Made by a program: the position numbers and the translations under genes
Notes under the pieces: generated by a model
What the model saw: only the letters and a program-made list of their open reading frames with translations
What the model was told of the DNA's origin: nothing
The model's database searches: none
Assembly: GCA_003220985.1 (NCBI GenBank)
Contig: QHTY01000150.1
Location: 1-43,550 of the forward strand
Reading direction: 5' to 3'
DNA from: Gemmatimonadota bacterium
GTDB lineage: Bacteria > Gemmatimonadota > Gemmatimonadetes > Gemmatimonadales > GWC2-71-9
DNA: 43,550 nucleotides
Part shown: in pieces, positions 33,313 through 43,342 of the stretch
Layout of the letters: the number at the start of each line of letters is the position of its first letter
Numbering within the stretch: position 1 is the first letter of the stretch

Positions 33313-35101
33313 GAATCGCGTATCTCCTGTCGCTGGCGTTGATCGCGGGCTGCCAATCTCAGGCGCACCGCCTCCTCCTGGTCGATCTGACACTCGCTGA
33401 CCCGGTGACGCTGGACGCGACGGTGGCGCCCTGGCATGCCGCCGGCTATCGCGTGGAGTACCGCCGCTTCTATCCCCATCTCACCCGTGCAGATCTGGGT
33501 CGTTACCGCACGCTCATACTCCTCGGCGGGCGGGAGCCCGGAGCCCGCTCCGACGCATTGACGACTGGCGACCTGGCGATTCTGGCCGAATGGATCCGCC
33601 GCGACGGTGTCGTCGTCTTCGGCTACACCGACGGTGAACTGGATCGGTGGGTCATGAACCGGTGGCTGGCCGCACAGGGCGCCGGCATCGCGATCGGCGA
33701 GGATCCGCGCGCGGTGCAGATCTCGGCGACGCCCCTGCCGCATTCGGCGCTCGACAACGCCGGCTTCGCGCCATTCCCGGCCGGCCGCAACCGCCCACTC
33801 GTGCTCCACGACCGCAGCCAGACGCTGGCGCGCGCGCCGAACGCCGCGGTGGTGGCTGCAAGCCGCGCCCGTGACGGACTGATTGTCATCGCGAGCCGCA
33901 GCTTGCTTGCCTCCGCCGATACCAGTGCCGCGACGCGCGCCTTCCTCGTGGCGCTCGCCCGCTGGACACGGCGACCGGCAGAGTGGGCGAGCGTCGGGGC
34001 GGCGACACATGCCAGTTCGCTTCAGCTCCCGAACCCGCCACAGCCGGTCGCGGTGCGCCCCCCGAGCCTGGCACCCCCCGTGGGAGCTGAGGCCATCGCG
34101 CTGCCGGAACCGCCCAACCCCAACCGAGCGGGCGACAACGTCTCGGTCCCCGGCTGGGTCACGCGGCAGGGGATGCGCGTGTTGTGGAGCCGATTCACGC
34201 TCTGGTCACTCGATTCGCTGTTGCGGTTTGTCGACGTCGCCGCGTTGAACGCGCTCGCGACGACGATCCCACAAGCCGCCCTCACCGATACGACCAGCAC
34301 TCGCAATCTCTGGAAGATTACGGGGGAACGGCTGCAGGCGACGAGTATCCGCTGGTTTCCGGCTGCCGTGCTCTCGGCGATCTCCTCGGACGGAGCGGAC
34401 GAAGTCGACCGGCACGGGGCGCTGACACGGATTCCCTGTGGGCTCGACTCAGTGTACTGGCGCAATGGCTTGCGCCCGACGTATCGCGTGCTCGCGCGGT
34501 TGGGGGCGGGCGCTATCAAGCCCGACGTGATCACGGGCGTCGGACTGGACCTCGGATGGCGTTGTTCCGCGGCAGCGGCTTCTGCGATGCCGATTATCAC
34601 ATTGGGTTGGCGGCGCTGGGTCTGGAGCGTGCCGAGATCGAGCGCCTCGCCGCGCTGCCGCCGGCGGTGCGCTACGACACCTTGCTCGAGCGCGGTTGGT
34701 TGAGCCGCTATTTCCAGGGGCTCGAGGACGCGGTCGCCGGGCGCGCGTCGGTGCTGCGCGGTGAGCTGCGGCGCCTGCGTCCTGATGTCCGATTTGCGTT
34801 TCACACCAGCGATGCGCCCACCGACTGGTTCTCGCTCGGCTTGCTGCGCGGGTTCTCGAGCCCCGACGCGCCGATTTTCCTCTGGCTGCGTGAGGACACG
34901 CGGCCGACGTTGGCACGCCGCTATCGAGTGCGCGATGTGTTCGCGCTCTCCGCCATCGGCCTCGAGCCCGTGCGCGCGACATTCGCGCCAGCCGAATTGT
35001 CGCGGTTGCGATTCGCCGCGTTCACCGAGCATGCAGGGTTCTGGCTCGACGGCGCCGCGACCGACAGTTTGGGTCGCGTGATCAGGCGCTTCGCGAAGTA
35101 A
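33309..35101 (+). pseudogene. Large lipoprotein, disrupted by a one-base frameshift
   Basis: Starts GTG 33309 (GTGA overlap with the upstream stop). The signal with lipobox LIAGC (Cys 15) is followed by a ThuA/glutamine-amidotransferase-like segment (LLLVDLTLADP, YRTLILLGGREP, IRRDGVVVFGYTDGEL). Past the Pro-rich linker (about 240-275) comes an unrecognised C-terminal domain. The frame breaks at GG 34554-34555: restoring one G gives GLDLGMALFRGSGFCDADYH and continues to TAA 35101, about 597 residues in all. The C-terminal part (RFAFHTSDAPTDWFSLGLLR, DAPIFLWLRED) resembles glycoside-hydrolase-type secreted proteins loosely; no family is claimed. Confidence 0.75.
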
Positions 35102-35104
35102 GAC

Positions 35105-35134
35105 TTGCCGGGCGGCCCAGGTGGCCGGTAACTT
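35105..35134 (+). promoter_or_regulatory. Candidate rnpB promoter
   Basis: TTGCCG (35105-35110), 18-base spacer, TAACTT (35129-35134), eight bases before the predicted 5' end of rnpB. The rpmH promoter has the same TAACTT and the same spacing. Confidence 0.45.
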
Positions 35135-35142
35135 CCCAGCCT

Positions 35143-35516
35143 GGAAGTGGTGGGGCCGATGGTCGCGGGTGGCCGGCAGCAGGGGCCATTCGAGGAAGTC
35201 CGAGCTCCACAGGGCAGACCGCCAGGTAACGCCTGGGCGCCGTGAGGCGACGGAACAGGGCCACAGAGAACAGACCGCCCTTGTATCCAAAGGGTAAGGG
35301 TGAAACGGTGGGGTAAGAGCCCACCGCGCGTCTGGCAACAGGCGCGGCACGGCAACCCCCGGTCGGAGCAAGGCCAAATAAGCAGCGAGACCCGGCCCGG
35401 GTCGTTCGAGCTGCGGGTAGGCCGCACGAGGTGGCTGGCGACAGCCATCCCAGAGAGATGACCATCTGCTCGTACCAACGAGTAAACAGAACTCGGCTTA
35501 TGGTCTCACCACTTCC
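35143..35516 (+). ncRNA. rnpB: RNase P RNA, bacterial type A
   Basis: About 374 nt with no protein gene on either strand. Conserved blocks in order: GAGGAAGTCCGAGCTCCAC and AGGGCAGA (CR-I region), a GGTAACGCC-type P-helix, GGTGAAACGGTGGGGTAAG, then AGAGCCCACCGC (CR-II/III), GGAGCAAGGCCAAATA (CR-IV), and CAGAACTCGGCTTATGGTC (CR-V). The ends pair as helix P1: GAAGTGGTGGGGCC (35144-35157) with GGTCTCACCACTTC (35502-35515). It is the catalytic RNA that trims tRNA 5' leaders; its protein partner rnpA is 7 kb away. A 451-codon antisense frame crosses it and is a decoy. Confidence 0.95.
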
Positions 35517-35522
35517 TCTCCT

Positions 35523-35738
35523 GTGAGCACCACGCCCCACAAGCCTCCGTCCACGCCCTATCCTCCGCACTGGGAGAATGTCGCGGATTTACGCGTCTTT
35601 CGAACGACCGCTGCAGAATGGGAGAAGCTCATCAGCTGGCGCAACGACATGCGGAAGCGGGGGTGGAAACTCCTCAAGGTCATAAGCGAGGAGACTGAGG
35701 TAGTGGCCATCTTCGGACGTACCAAGACCAAGGAATAG
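35523..35738 (+). CDS. Small hypothetical protein (71 aa)
   Basis: Starts GTG 35523, six bases after rnpB; no clear ribosome-binding site. Pro-rich N-terminus (PHKPPSTPYPPHWENV), then a charged helix (AAEWEKLISWRNDMRKRGWK) and a strand-like end (VISEETEVVAIFGRTK). It is soluble with no signal. The pattern looks like a real small cytosolic protein, but I do not recognise it. Three bases separate it from the following lipoprotein gene. Confidence 0.65.
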   Translation: MSTTPHKPPSTPYPPHWENVADLRVFRTTAAEWEKLISWRNDMRKRGWKLLKVISEETEVVAIFGRTKTKE

Positions 35739-35741
35739 CGG

Positions 35742-36620
35742 ATGCGTCGCCTCCTGTTCGTAGCAGCCGCACTCAGTGCGCTCAGCTGCAGCCCAAAACC
35801 CTTTCCGGCCAATCCGACACCAGCCAATCCCGTGCTCGCACCACCCCCACCGCTCCCTCCAGGCCCGCCGGGCCGCGCGGATGCGGCAATCCGTTTGGGG
35901 CCGAGCGCACTGCGGTACGTGATGCACCAGATCATCCACATCGACCAGGAATTCCAGGGTATCCGCCAGCCGCTCGATTTCGGGCTGCGCGCGTTCTTCG
36001 CCGTCACGATCATCGGACCTGCCGATACGAGTGGGTATCCGACGACGATCACGATCGATTCGATCGTCGCCGACTCGGGCACGACGGCGCCAATGGGCAT
36101 CAACCTCGGCGCCGCAAAGGCGCTCTCGTTCGCCGGCCGGCTGACGCCGAAGGGTGAGTTCCGCAACCAGAAGGCATCCGACAGCACGGCGGCCCAATCC
36201 CTGGCTCCCGTGGTCGGCTCGTTCAAGAACTTCTTCCCGCGGCTCCCCTCCACCGGCCTTACACTCGGCGCGACGTGGGCTGACACGGTGACCGAGAACG
36301 ATCGGGCCGCGGGCAGCGTGACCGTTACGAGCATCAACCGCTCACATGCGGTAGCATGGGAGGATCGGATGGCGACGCGGGCACTGCGCGTGGACGTCTT
36401 GTCCGACTTCACGGTCAAGGGGACCGGGCAACAGGCCGGCCAGCCGTTCGAGGTCGCGGGCACCGGCGTCCGCAGCGGCACTGATTTCGTTGCCGTGGAT
36501 GGCCGCTATCTCGGCGGCGAGTCCCGCGATTCGACGTCGATGACGATCACGCTGCCGATTCAGGCGATGACGATTCCACGCACGCAAGTGTCGAAGACTA
36601 CGGTGACGGTATTGCCTTGA
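35742..36620 (+). CDS. Lipoprotein, unknown function
   Basis: 292 residues from ATG 35742. Signal peptide with lipobox LSCS (Cys about 16), then a Pro/Ala-rich linker (NPTPANPVLAPPPPLPPGPP). The mature part is beta-rich: ITIDSIVADSGTT, SFAGRLTPKGEF, FFPRLPSTGLTLGATWADTV, TVKGTG and SMTITLPIQAMTIP. The layout resembles small periplasmic DUF6263-like lipoproteins, tentatively. The last codons overlap the next start (TTGA), so it is co-translated with the outer-membrane-like gene. Confidence 0.75.
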   Translation: MRRLLFVAAALSALSCSPKPFPANPTPANPVLAPPPPLPPGPPGRADAAIRLGPSALRYVMHQIIHIDQEFQGIRQPLDFGLRAFFAVTIIGPADTSGYPTTITIDSIVADSGTTAPMGINLGAAKALSFAGRLTPKGEFRNQKASDSTAAQSLAPVVGSFKNFFPRLPSTGLTLGATWADTVTENDRAAGSVTVTSINRSHAVAWEDRMATRALRVDVLSDFTVKGTGQQAGQPFEVAGTGVRSGTDFVAVDGRYLGGESRDSTSMTITLPIQAMTIPRTQVSKTTVTVLP

Positions 36621-37467
36621 CGGCCGGTCGGCCTGGCGGCCGGACGGCCGGACTCGCAGCACTCGCGCTCTTGGCCCTCGGGCCGTCGCGCAATCCGGCC
36701 GCCGCTCAACAGGTCGCTCCCAACCGCGCCGCCGCGTATCTCTTTCCGACGAACGTCCAGGATGCCCGGGCCATCTGGGTGAATCCCGCGAGGCTGGGCG
36801 TGCAGCGCGACGCCTCGATCTACGCGGAAGTGGCCGTCGGCGATCCGGGAGCCAAAGGACGAGTGCGGCAGATCAATGCCGGGTTCAACTCGCGCGGCCT
36901 GTCCTTCGCGTACCAGCGTGATATCCTCGACAATGGCGTGCGCGGGGGTACCTACCGGCTCGGTCTGGCGGGAGGGTCCGGCGGCCTCGCAGCCGGCTTC
37001 GACATCGCGCGCTACGAGGGCGGCGGCACCCACGCGACGGGGTGGGATCTCGGCACCTCCTACGTCGCGCTTCCGAGCCTCACCGTCGCGCTCGTGGCGA
37101 CGAATCTCGGCCAGCCGATCGTGCGCGGTTTGCGGCAGCGGCTGACGTTCGTTCCCGGTTTCACCTGGCAGCTGCCGCCCCTCCCCACGTTGGGACTCTC
37201 GGCGGACGCACGGATCACCCCCGACTCGGTGGCGTCGTACGCGTTTGGGGCGAGCTGGCGCGCGGCAACAGCCTCGCGCTGGCCCATGGAGATCATCGTG
37301 CGACTCGACACCGACGGCGGCTTCAGACGCGGCGCCTTCGTGTTCGGATTCTCGATTGGCGGGTTGGATCGCGGCGGACTCATCGGCACCACACCCGGAG
37401 ACGTCTCCCGGATCGACGAGTTGAGCCTGTACGGCTTGTCAACGCGCGAACCCGGGACCGGTCGTCC

Positions 37468-37471
<4 letters not shown>
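36617..37471 (+). CDS. Outer-membrane beta-barrel-like protein
   Basis: 284 residues from TTG 36617, overlapping the previous stop. An N-terminal signal (LAALALLALGPSRNPAAAQQ) precedes a glycine- and aromatic-rich repeat of short strands (INAGFNSRGLSFAYQRDIL, YRLGLAGGSGGLAAGFDIAR, YVALPSLTVALVATNLGQP, FGFSIGGLDRG), typical of a small outer-membrane barrel or PorV/FadL-like protein. Assignment rests on strand pattern alone. TTG start and coding frame are supported by coupling to the lipoprotein. Convergent with the kinase gene, overlapping by four bases. Confidence 0.7.
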
Positions 37472-38950
<1,479 letters not shown>

Positions 38951-38952
<2 letters not shown>

Positions 38953-39757
38953 GGCGGTGCAAAAAGCTAGAATTGCGGGACGCGTTCTGCTAGGGACGAG
39001 CGCGCTGTTTGTCGCATGGTTACTCGCGGTCTGGCCACCACCGATGTGGTGGCGCGATCACGAACCACGCTGCACGGCGATGATGCGGCTGCGCGACAAT
39101 TGCGCGATGAGCCGGCGGACCAACGCTCGGCCGAGCCGTCATGCGACCACGCATCTGCTCGAGCGCATGGTTATCATCGCCGAGGACTCACGATTCAAAA
39201 CGCATCACGGCGTTGATTTCGTGGAGCTCCGCGATGCGTGGGTGGCGGGGGGCCACCGCGGCGCGAGCACGATTACGCAACAGCTGGCCAAGAATCTCTA
39301 CCTGTCGCCGTCGCGCTCGTTGTTGCGCAAGCTCAAAGAAGCGGTGACGGCCATCCGGCTCGAGCTCGCGTTGAGCAAAGACCGCATCATGGAGATGTAC
39401 CTCGATGTGGCCGAGTTCGGGCCGGGCATCTGGGGAGTGAACGCCGCGAGTCAAGCCTACTTCGGTGTGACGCCGGACCAACTCACCGACGCGCAGGCCG
39501 CGGCGCTTGTGGCGACCTTGCCGCAGCCACGGACATCCAATCCGGCGTTTCGGCCGGCGCGTATGCTCGCGCGCCGCGATCTGATTCTCGCGCGCTATTA
39601 CGGAGGGACGACCCCAGTCCCGCCCGCCTTGGAGGACTCGATCCCCGAGATCGCACCGATCGAGCCTCCCGTACTCCCGGTGATTCCGATCGATTCGTTG
39701 GTGCCTGTCGATTCGCTGGTGGATTCGCTGCCGGACTCGCTAATCCACAAGCCGTAG
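38951..39757 (+). CDS. mtgA: Monofunctional biosynthetic peptidoglycan transglycosylase
   Basis: 268 residues from ATG 38951, with GAGG close upstream. One N-terminal membrane helix (about 8-28). The GT51 domain has EDSRFKTHHGVDF (catalytic Glu), RGASTITQQLAKNLYLSPSRS, KLKEAVTAIRLELALSK and MYLDVAEFGPGIWGVNAAS (second Glu). No transpeptidase domain, so it only polymerises glycan strands from lipid II at the outer face of the inner membrane. The C-terminal tail repeats DSL units (PIDSLVPVDSLVDSLPDSL). The 3' end overlaps dnaN by 18 bases. Confidence 0.93.
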
Positions 39758-40852
39758 TGGCATCACGAGGGCCATGTAGGACGCGGGATCGTTCCAGCCC
39801 ACGGGCTCGATGGTTGCGGCGCGCTCCGGAGCCTTGAACGTGAAGCGCACTTCGTCCGTCGGCATGTACTTGAGGATCTCGAGCAGATACATCGCGTTGA
39901 AGCCGATCTCGAGCGGCTCGCCTTCGTAGGTGACCGCGAGCTCATCCTGGGCCTCGCCGAGGTCGGGCGTCTGCACCGAGAACTTGACGTTGCCGCCGGA
40001 GAAGGCGAGCCGGATGCGATGCGTCTGATCGCTCGCCACGACGCTCATGCGGCGCAGCGCCGCCGCCATGGCCGCCTTGTCGACCGTCGCCTGCTTGTCG
40101 TTCTCGCGCGGGATCACCTGCTCGTAATTCGGATACGGTCCTTCGATCAGGCGGGAGAACACCAGGGTGCCGCCGGCGCGGAAGCCGATGTGGTTGTCGC
40201 TCTTGGCCAGGTCGATCTCGGCGTCGCCCGCGTACAGCCGGCGAATCTGCTCCAACGCCTTGGGCGGAACGATGAGATCCGCTGTGGATCCCCCCGTCGC
40301 CGGAACGTCCATCTTGGCCAGGCGGTGCCCATTGGTTGCCACCATCCGCATGCGGTCGGGCCGCAGCTCCCACAGCACGCCGTTCAGGATCGGCCGGCTC
40401 TCTTCGGTCGACGCAGCGAAGGCAACGTGACCTACGAGCTTGTGGACCACGCCGGCCGCTGCTTTCCAAGCCTTCTCGAACTTGACGGCAGGGAAGGAGG
40501 GAAACTCTTCGCGCGGCAGGCCGAGGAGCTTGAACTTGGAGCGGCCTGACTCGATCGACACACGTGCTTCGCCCGCCGCGGTCACGCGGACCGGTCCCGC
40601 AGGCAGCTCCCGCGCAATATCGATAAGCTTCTTCGCCGGTAAGGTGACGGCGCCGTCCGCGTCCACTTCGGCGGGAACGGTCGTGCTCACGGCGATGTCG
40701 AGATCGGTTCCGGAGAGCCGCAGGCCGCCGCCCGCCTTGGATGCCTCGACAAGCACGTTGGCAAGCACCGGCAGGGTCGTTTTGGCGGGAACGGCTGCCG
40801 CGACCGCCGCCAGGCCTTCCTGTAGCTGCTCCCGCGTGATGGTGAACTTCAT
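39740..40852 (-). CDS. dnaN: DNA polymerase III beta sliding clamp
   Basis: 370 residues from ATG 40852; a frame to 40873 is open but MKFTITREQLQEGL is the family start. Three clamp domains: LPVLANVLVEA and TDLDIAVSTTVPAEV in the first; LLGLPREEFPSFPA and EESRPILNGVLWEL in the second; FSRLIEGPYPNYEQVIP, MYLLEILKYMPTDEVRF and YMALVMPLRL in the third. The C-terminus forms the partner-binding groove (MPLRLVD). It is next to dnaA across the putative origin, in the usual order dnaA-dnaN. Confidence 0.97.
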   Translation of the reverse strand: MKFTITREQLQEGLAAVAAAVPAKTTLPVLANVLVEASKAGGGLRLSGTDLDIAVSTTVPAEVDADGAVTLPAKKLIDIARELPAGPVRVTAAGEARVSIESGRSKFKLLGLPREEFPSFPAVKFEKAWKAAAGVVHKLVGHVAFAASTEESRPILNGVLWELRPDRMRMVATNGHRLAKMDVPATGGSTADLIVPPKALEQIRRLYAGDAEIDLAKSDNHIGFRAGGTLVFSRLIEGPYPNYEQVIPRENDKQATVDKAAMAAALRRMSVVASDQTHRIRLAFSGGNVKFSVQTPDLGEAQDELAVTYEGEPLEIGFNAMYLLEILKYMPTDEVRFTFKAPERAATIEPVGWNDPASYMALVMPLRLVD

Positions 40853-41094
40853 GCTTGGGCGCTTCGTCTCCAAAATGAGGAAAGTCTTTACTACGTCTTC
40901 TCTATATAGAAATACTAGTAGTAGTAGTAGACCTCGGGGATATGTGGGTGATATCGCTAAAGCGCAACCACTGAATCACCTGTCGTCCATCACACGATGT
41001 TCGTGCACTGTTGGGACTGTTGGCGCTTTGCGGATAGCTGGAGTGGTTTCCCCAGTTCCAACATCCCACACCCTTTTCCCACGCCAGTTGTTGG
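40853..41094. other. oriC: Candidate chromosomal origin (oriC) in the dnaA-dnaN gap
   Basis: The 242-bp gap is locally AT-rich at 40880-40915 (CTATATAGAAATA). Five TAG trinucleotides (40916-40930) are followed by a GC-rich run ACCTCGGGG (40931-40939) and a DnaA-box-like TGTGGGTGA (40943-40951, two mismatches to TGTGGATAA). TAG repeats (3'-GAT-5'), GC cluster and DnaA box in this order are the basal unwinding layout described for bacterial origins. Further near-box motifs (TTTTCCCAC, TTTCCCCAG) lie near the dnaA end. It has no protein-coding frame worth calling. Confidence 0.7.
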
Positions 41095-42486
41095 TTACAG
41101 TGCGGACAATTCCTGGCGCGCCATCTCGACGCGTTCCTTGAATGTCCGGTCGCGCATCATCTGCCGCTCGACCTTATCCACGCTGTGGATCACTGTGGAG
41201 TGGTCGCGGCCACCGAACGCCTGTCCAATCTCGACCAGCTGCATCCCCAGCATGTCGCGCGCGAGGTACATCGCCACCTGGCGCGGGATCGTGAGCGTCT
41301 TGGTCCGCGCCTTGGACCGCAGGCCCTCCGGCGTCACCCCCCAGCGGCGCGCCACGACCTCCTGGACCCGATCGATGCTCGGCGCCGACCCGCTCGTGCC
41401 GTCGTATCCCGCCCCGTCTTCGCCCTGGCGGATCTTGTCCGAGAGCGCCTCGCGGGCCAACTCGATCGTGACCTCACGATTCTTGAGCGAGGCGAACAGC
41501 AGCAGCTTGATGATGCAGCCTTCCAGCTCGCGCACACTCGAGCGGATGTGCTCCGCGATGAAGCGCAGCACGTCGTCCGGAATGGTCAGCTCGAGGTGAT
41601 CCTGCTCCGCCTTTTTCCGGAGAATGGCGATGCGATGTTCGAGATCGGGGTGCCCGATGTCGGCGACCATCCCCCACTCGAAGCGGGAGATGAGCCGGTC
41701 TTCCAGGCCGGGGATTTCCTTCGGCGGCCGGTCGGAGGTGAGCACGATCTGCTTGTGCGCCTCGAACAGCGCATTGAAGGTGTGGAAGAACTCCTCCTGC
41801 GTCATTTCCTTGCCTTCGAGGAAATGCACGTCGTCCACGAGCAGGAGGTCTACGTCGTTCCGATAGCGCCGCCGGAATTCCGACATCGTGCGCGCGTGAA
41901 TCGATTCGATCACGTCGTTGATGAATTGCTCGGCGCCGAAATACTGTAGCCGGGTCTCGGGATTCTTCTCGAGCACGGCGTGCGCGATGGCCTGCATCAG
42001 GTGCGTCTTGCCGAGTCCGGTCGCGCCGTAGATGAACAGCGGGTTGTACGTCTTCCCCGGCGCTTCCGCGACGGCGTGCGCGGCGGCCGCGGCGAGCTCG
42101 TTCGATTTGCCGATGACGAACGTCTGGAACGTGTAGCGTTCGTTGAGCGGCGTCGTCGCGACCGGAGAGACCGTTGCGACCCCTGAGCTCTCGCGCGGCG
42201 CGACGAAGAAATCCATCTGCGGGCGCCGCTGCCGATCCTCCTGCACGCGGAACACGACCGTCGTCGGCCGGCCCAGCACCCGCTCGGCGGCGCGCGCCAG
42301 AAACGCCGCGTGCTTCGATTCATTCCATTCCGCGGCGAACTGATCCGGCGCGCCGAGTATCAGACGGCCGTCGTCCAGTGCGATTGGCTCGGATGGCTCG
42401 AGCCATGTCCGCACCGTCGCCTCGGGAAGTTCACGTCGAGCTTCGTCGAGGAGGCGCTTCCAAGCTTCGTTTACCGATTGCTCCAT
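41095..42486 (-). CDS. dnaA: Chromosomal replication initiator DnaA
   Basis: 463 residues from ATG 42486; a longer frame to 42579 is ignored, since MEQSVNEAWKRLLDEAR is the standard domain I start. Domain I spans about 1-85, followed by a linker. AAA+ domain III spans about 120-340: YNPLFIYGATGLGKTHLMQA (Walker A), VDLLLVDDVHFLEGK (Walker B), LTSDRPPKEIPGLEDRLISRF (sensor/arginine finger). DNA-binding domain IV has the signature GRDHSTVIHSVDKVE and TIPRQVAMYLARD. It opens the origin and starts replication. Its 3' end carries two box-like motifs. Confidence 0.98.
   Translation of the reverse strand: MEQSVNEAWKRLLDEARRELPEATVRTWLEPSEPIALDDGRLILGAPDQFAAEWNESKHAAFLARAAERVLGRPTTVVFRVQEDRQRRPQMDFFVAPRESSGVATVSPVATTPLNERYTFQTFVIGKSNELAAAAAHAVAEAPGKTYNPLFIYGATGLGKTHLMQAIAHAVLEKNPETRLQYFGAEQFINDVIESIHARTMSEFRRRYRNDVDLLLVDDVHFLEGKEMTQEEFFHTFNALFEAHKQIVLTSDRPPKEIPGLEDRLISRFEWGMVADIGHPDLEHRIAILRKKAEQDHLELTIPDDVLRFIAEHIRSSVRELEGCIIKLLLFASLKNREVTIELAREALSDKIRQGEDGAGYDGTSGSAPSIDRVQEVVARRWGVTPEGLRSKARTKTLTIPRQVAMYLARDMLGMQLVEIGQAFGGRDHSTVIHSVDKVERQMMRDRTFKERVEMARQELSAL
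41174..41192. promoter_or_regulatory. Pair of DnaA-box-like motifs inside the dnaA 3' end
   Basis: TTATCCACG (41174-41182) and TGTGGATCA (41184-41192), each one mismatch from TTATCCACA or its complement, arranged head to head. They also encode the conserved VIHSVDKVE, so they could be coding coincidence or could extend the origin. Confidence 0.35.
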
Positions 42487-42532
42487 TACGATTTTTTCAG
42501 ATTTTGGAAGGACGTCCAGCAAGGGCGGCCCG

Positions 42533-42561
42533 AAAGTACGAGCCGCATGTGGAAAAGTCAA
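42533..42561 (-). promoter_or_regulatory. dnaA promoter with DnaA box in the spacer
   Basis: On the minus strand TTGACT (42561-42556), 17-base spacer, TACTTT (42538-42533). The consensus DnaA box TTTTCCACA (42556-42548) starts on the last base of the -35, so DnaA binding would block RNA polymerase, an autorepression arrangement. Confidence 0.6.
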
Positions 42562-42563
42562 CC

Positions 42564-42593
42564 TTGACCAGCGCGTCACGAGCCGGGTAACTT
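42564..42593 (+). promoter_or_regulatory. Candidate rpmH operon promoter
   Basis: TTGACC (42564-42569), 18-base spacer, TAACTT (42588-42593), 24 bases before the rpmH start. It is back to back with the dnaA promoter, two bases apart at the -35 boxes. Confidence 0.5.
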
Positions 42594-42617
42594 TCCCCGC
42601 CTTACTCGAGGAAATTT

Positions 42618-42779
42618 ATGGGTCCGACATATCGGCCGCGCAATCGGCGGCGCATCAATAAGCATGGATTTCGCGCACGGATGAAAACTGTTTGGGGCCG
42701 CGCCACCCTGTCTCGCCGGCGCAAGAAGGGTCGCAAGCGCCTCACCGTTCGTTCTCCATCCAAACACCGGAGCCGGTAA
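42618..42779 (+). CDS. rpmH: 50S ribosomal protein L34
   Basis: 53 residues from ATG 42618 with GAGG seven bases upstream. Sequence MGPTYRPRNRRRINKHGFRA, then KTVWGRATLSRRRKKGRKRLTV, fits L34: the KRxxxHGFRxRM-type block and the RRxKGRxxL end. Very basic, with a few extra C-terminal residues (RSPSKHRSR). It is part of the large ribosomal subunit. It is first gene of the rpmH-rnpA-yidD-yidC operon. Confidence 0.95.
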   Translation: MGPTYRPRNRRRINKHGFRARMKTVWGRATLSRRRKKGRKRLTVRSPSKHRSR

Positions 42780-42803
42780 ACGCGCGAGCGGTATCCGCGC
42801 CGC

Positions 42804-43118
42804 GTGCGGATCACGCGCGGCTCGGAGCTCACCGCCTGCTGGGACGCAGGTCGCCGCAGGCGCACGCCGCATCTCGATCTCGCCTGGCGTCACAGCAGTT
42901 TGGGTCACGCGCGTCTCGGACTCATCGTGCCGCGTCATCAGTCATCGGCCGCCCGGCGCAATCGCCTGCGCCGACGGCTGCGCGAAATCTTGCGGCGCGA
43001 CGTTCTGCGTAAGCTGCAGTCGGTCGATCTCGTGATTCGTGCGAAGCGCTCTGCCTACACCGCCTCCGTTGCAGTGCTTCGCGCCGAATTGACGGGCGTG
43101 GTGGAGACGCTGACGTGA
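42804..43118 (+). CDS. rnpA: Ribonuclease P protein component
   Basis: 104 residues from GTG 42804; upstream, the rpmH stop is in frame. The family core is clear: RLGLIVPRHQSSAARRNRLRRRLREILRR, the RNA-binding helix with its RNR motif. Short N-terminus (ITRGSELTACWDAGRRRRTP). It helps the RNA subunit bind pre-tRNA 5' leaders. Its stop overlaps the yidD start (GTGA). Confidence 0.92.
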   Translation: MRITRGSELTACWDAGRRRRTPHLDLAWRHSSLGHARLGLIVPRHQSSAARRNRLRRRLREILRRDVLRKLQSVDLVIRAKRSAYTASVAVLRAELTGVVETLT

Positions 43119-43342
43119 CGCTGCAACGATTGCCGCGCGTGATCGTAATGGCTCTCATCCGTGGCTACCAGCTCACGCTGTCGCATCTCGTGTTCACGCA
43201 GTGTCGTTTCGAGCCGTCGTGCTCGCGCTACACCTACGAAGCCGTTGCCCGCTATGGCGCCCTCAAAGGCTCGTGGCTCGGCATCCGCCGGATTCTCAAG
43301 TGCCATCCGTTCCACGCCGGCGGGTATGATCCCGTTCCGTAA
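43115..43342 (+). CDS. yidD: Membrane protein insertion efficiency factor YidD
   Basis: 75 residues from GTG 43115. The family pattern is complete: LIRGYQLTLSHLVFTQCRFEPSCSRYTYEAV, then RYGALKGSWLGIRRILKCHPFHAGGYDPVP, including CRF.PSCS.Y and the KCHPF..GGYDPVP end. It is a small peripheral membrane protein that assists YidC. TAATG joins it to yidC. Confidence 0.96.
   Translation: MTLQRLPRVIVMALIRGYQLTLSHLVFTQCRFEPSCSRYTYEAVARYGALKGSWLGIRRILKCHPFHAGGYDPVP

Noticed and set aside
34022..35377. 451-codon minus-strand open frame over the large lipoprotein and rnpB
   Set aside because: It crosses the RNase P RNA and antisense coding; frames of this kind over rnpB are a known source of spurious proteins.
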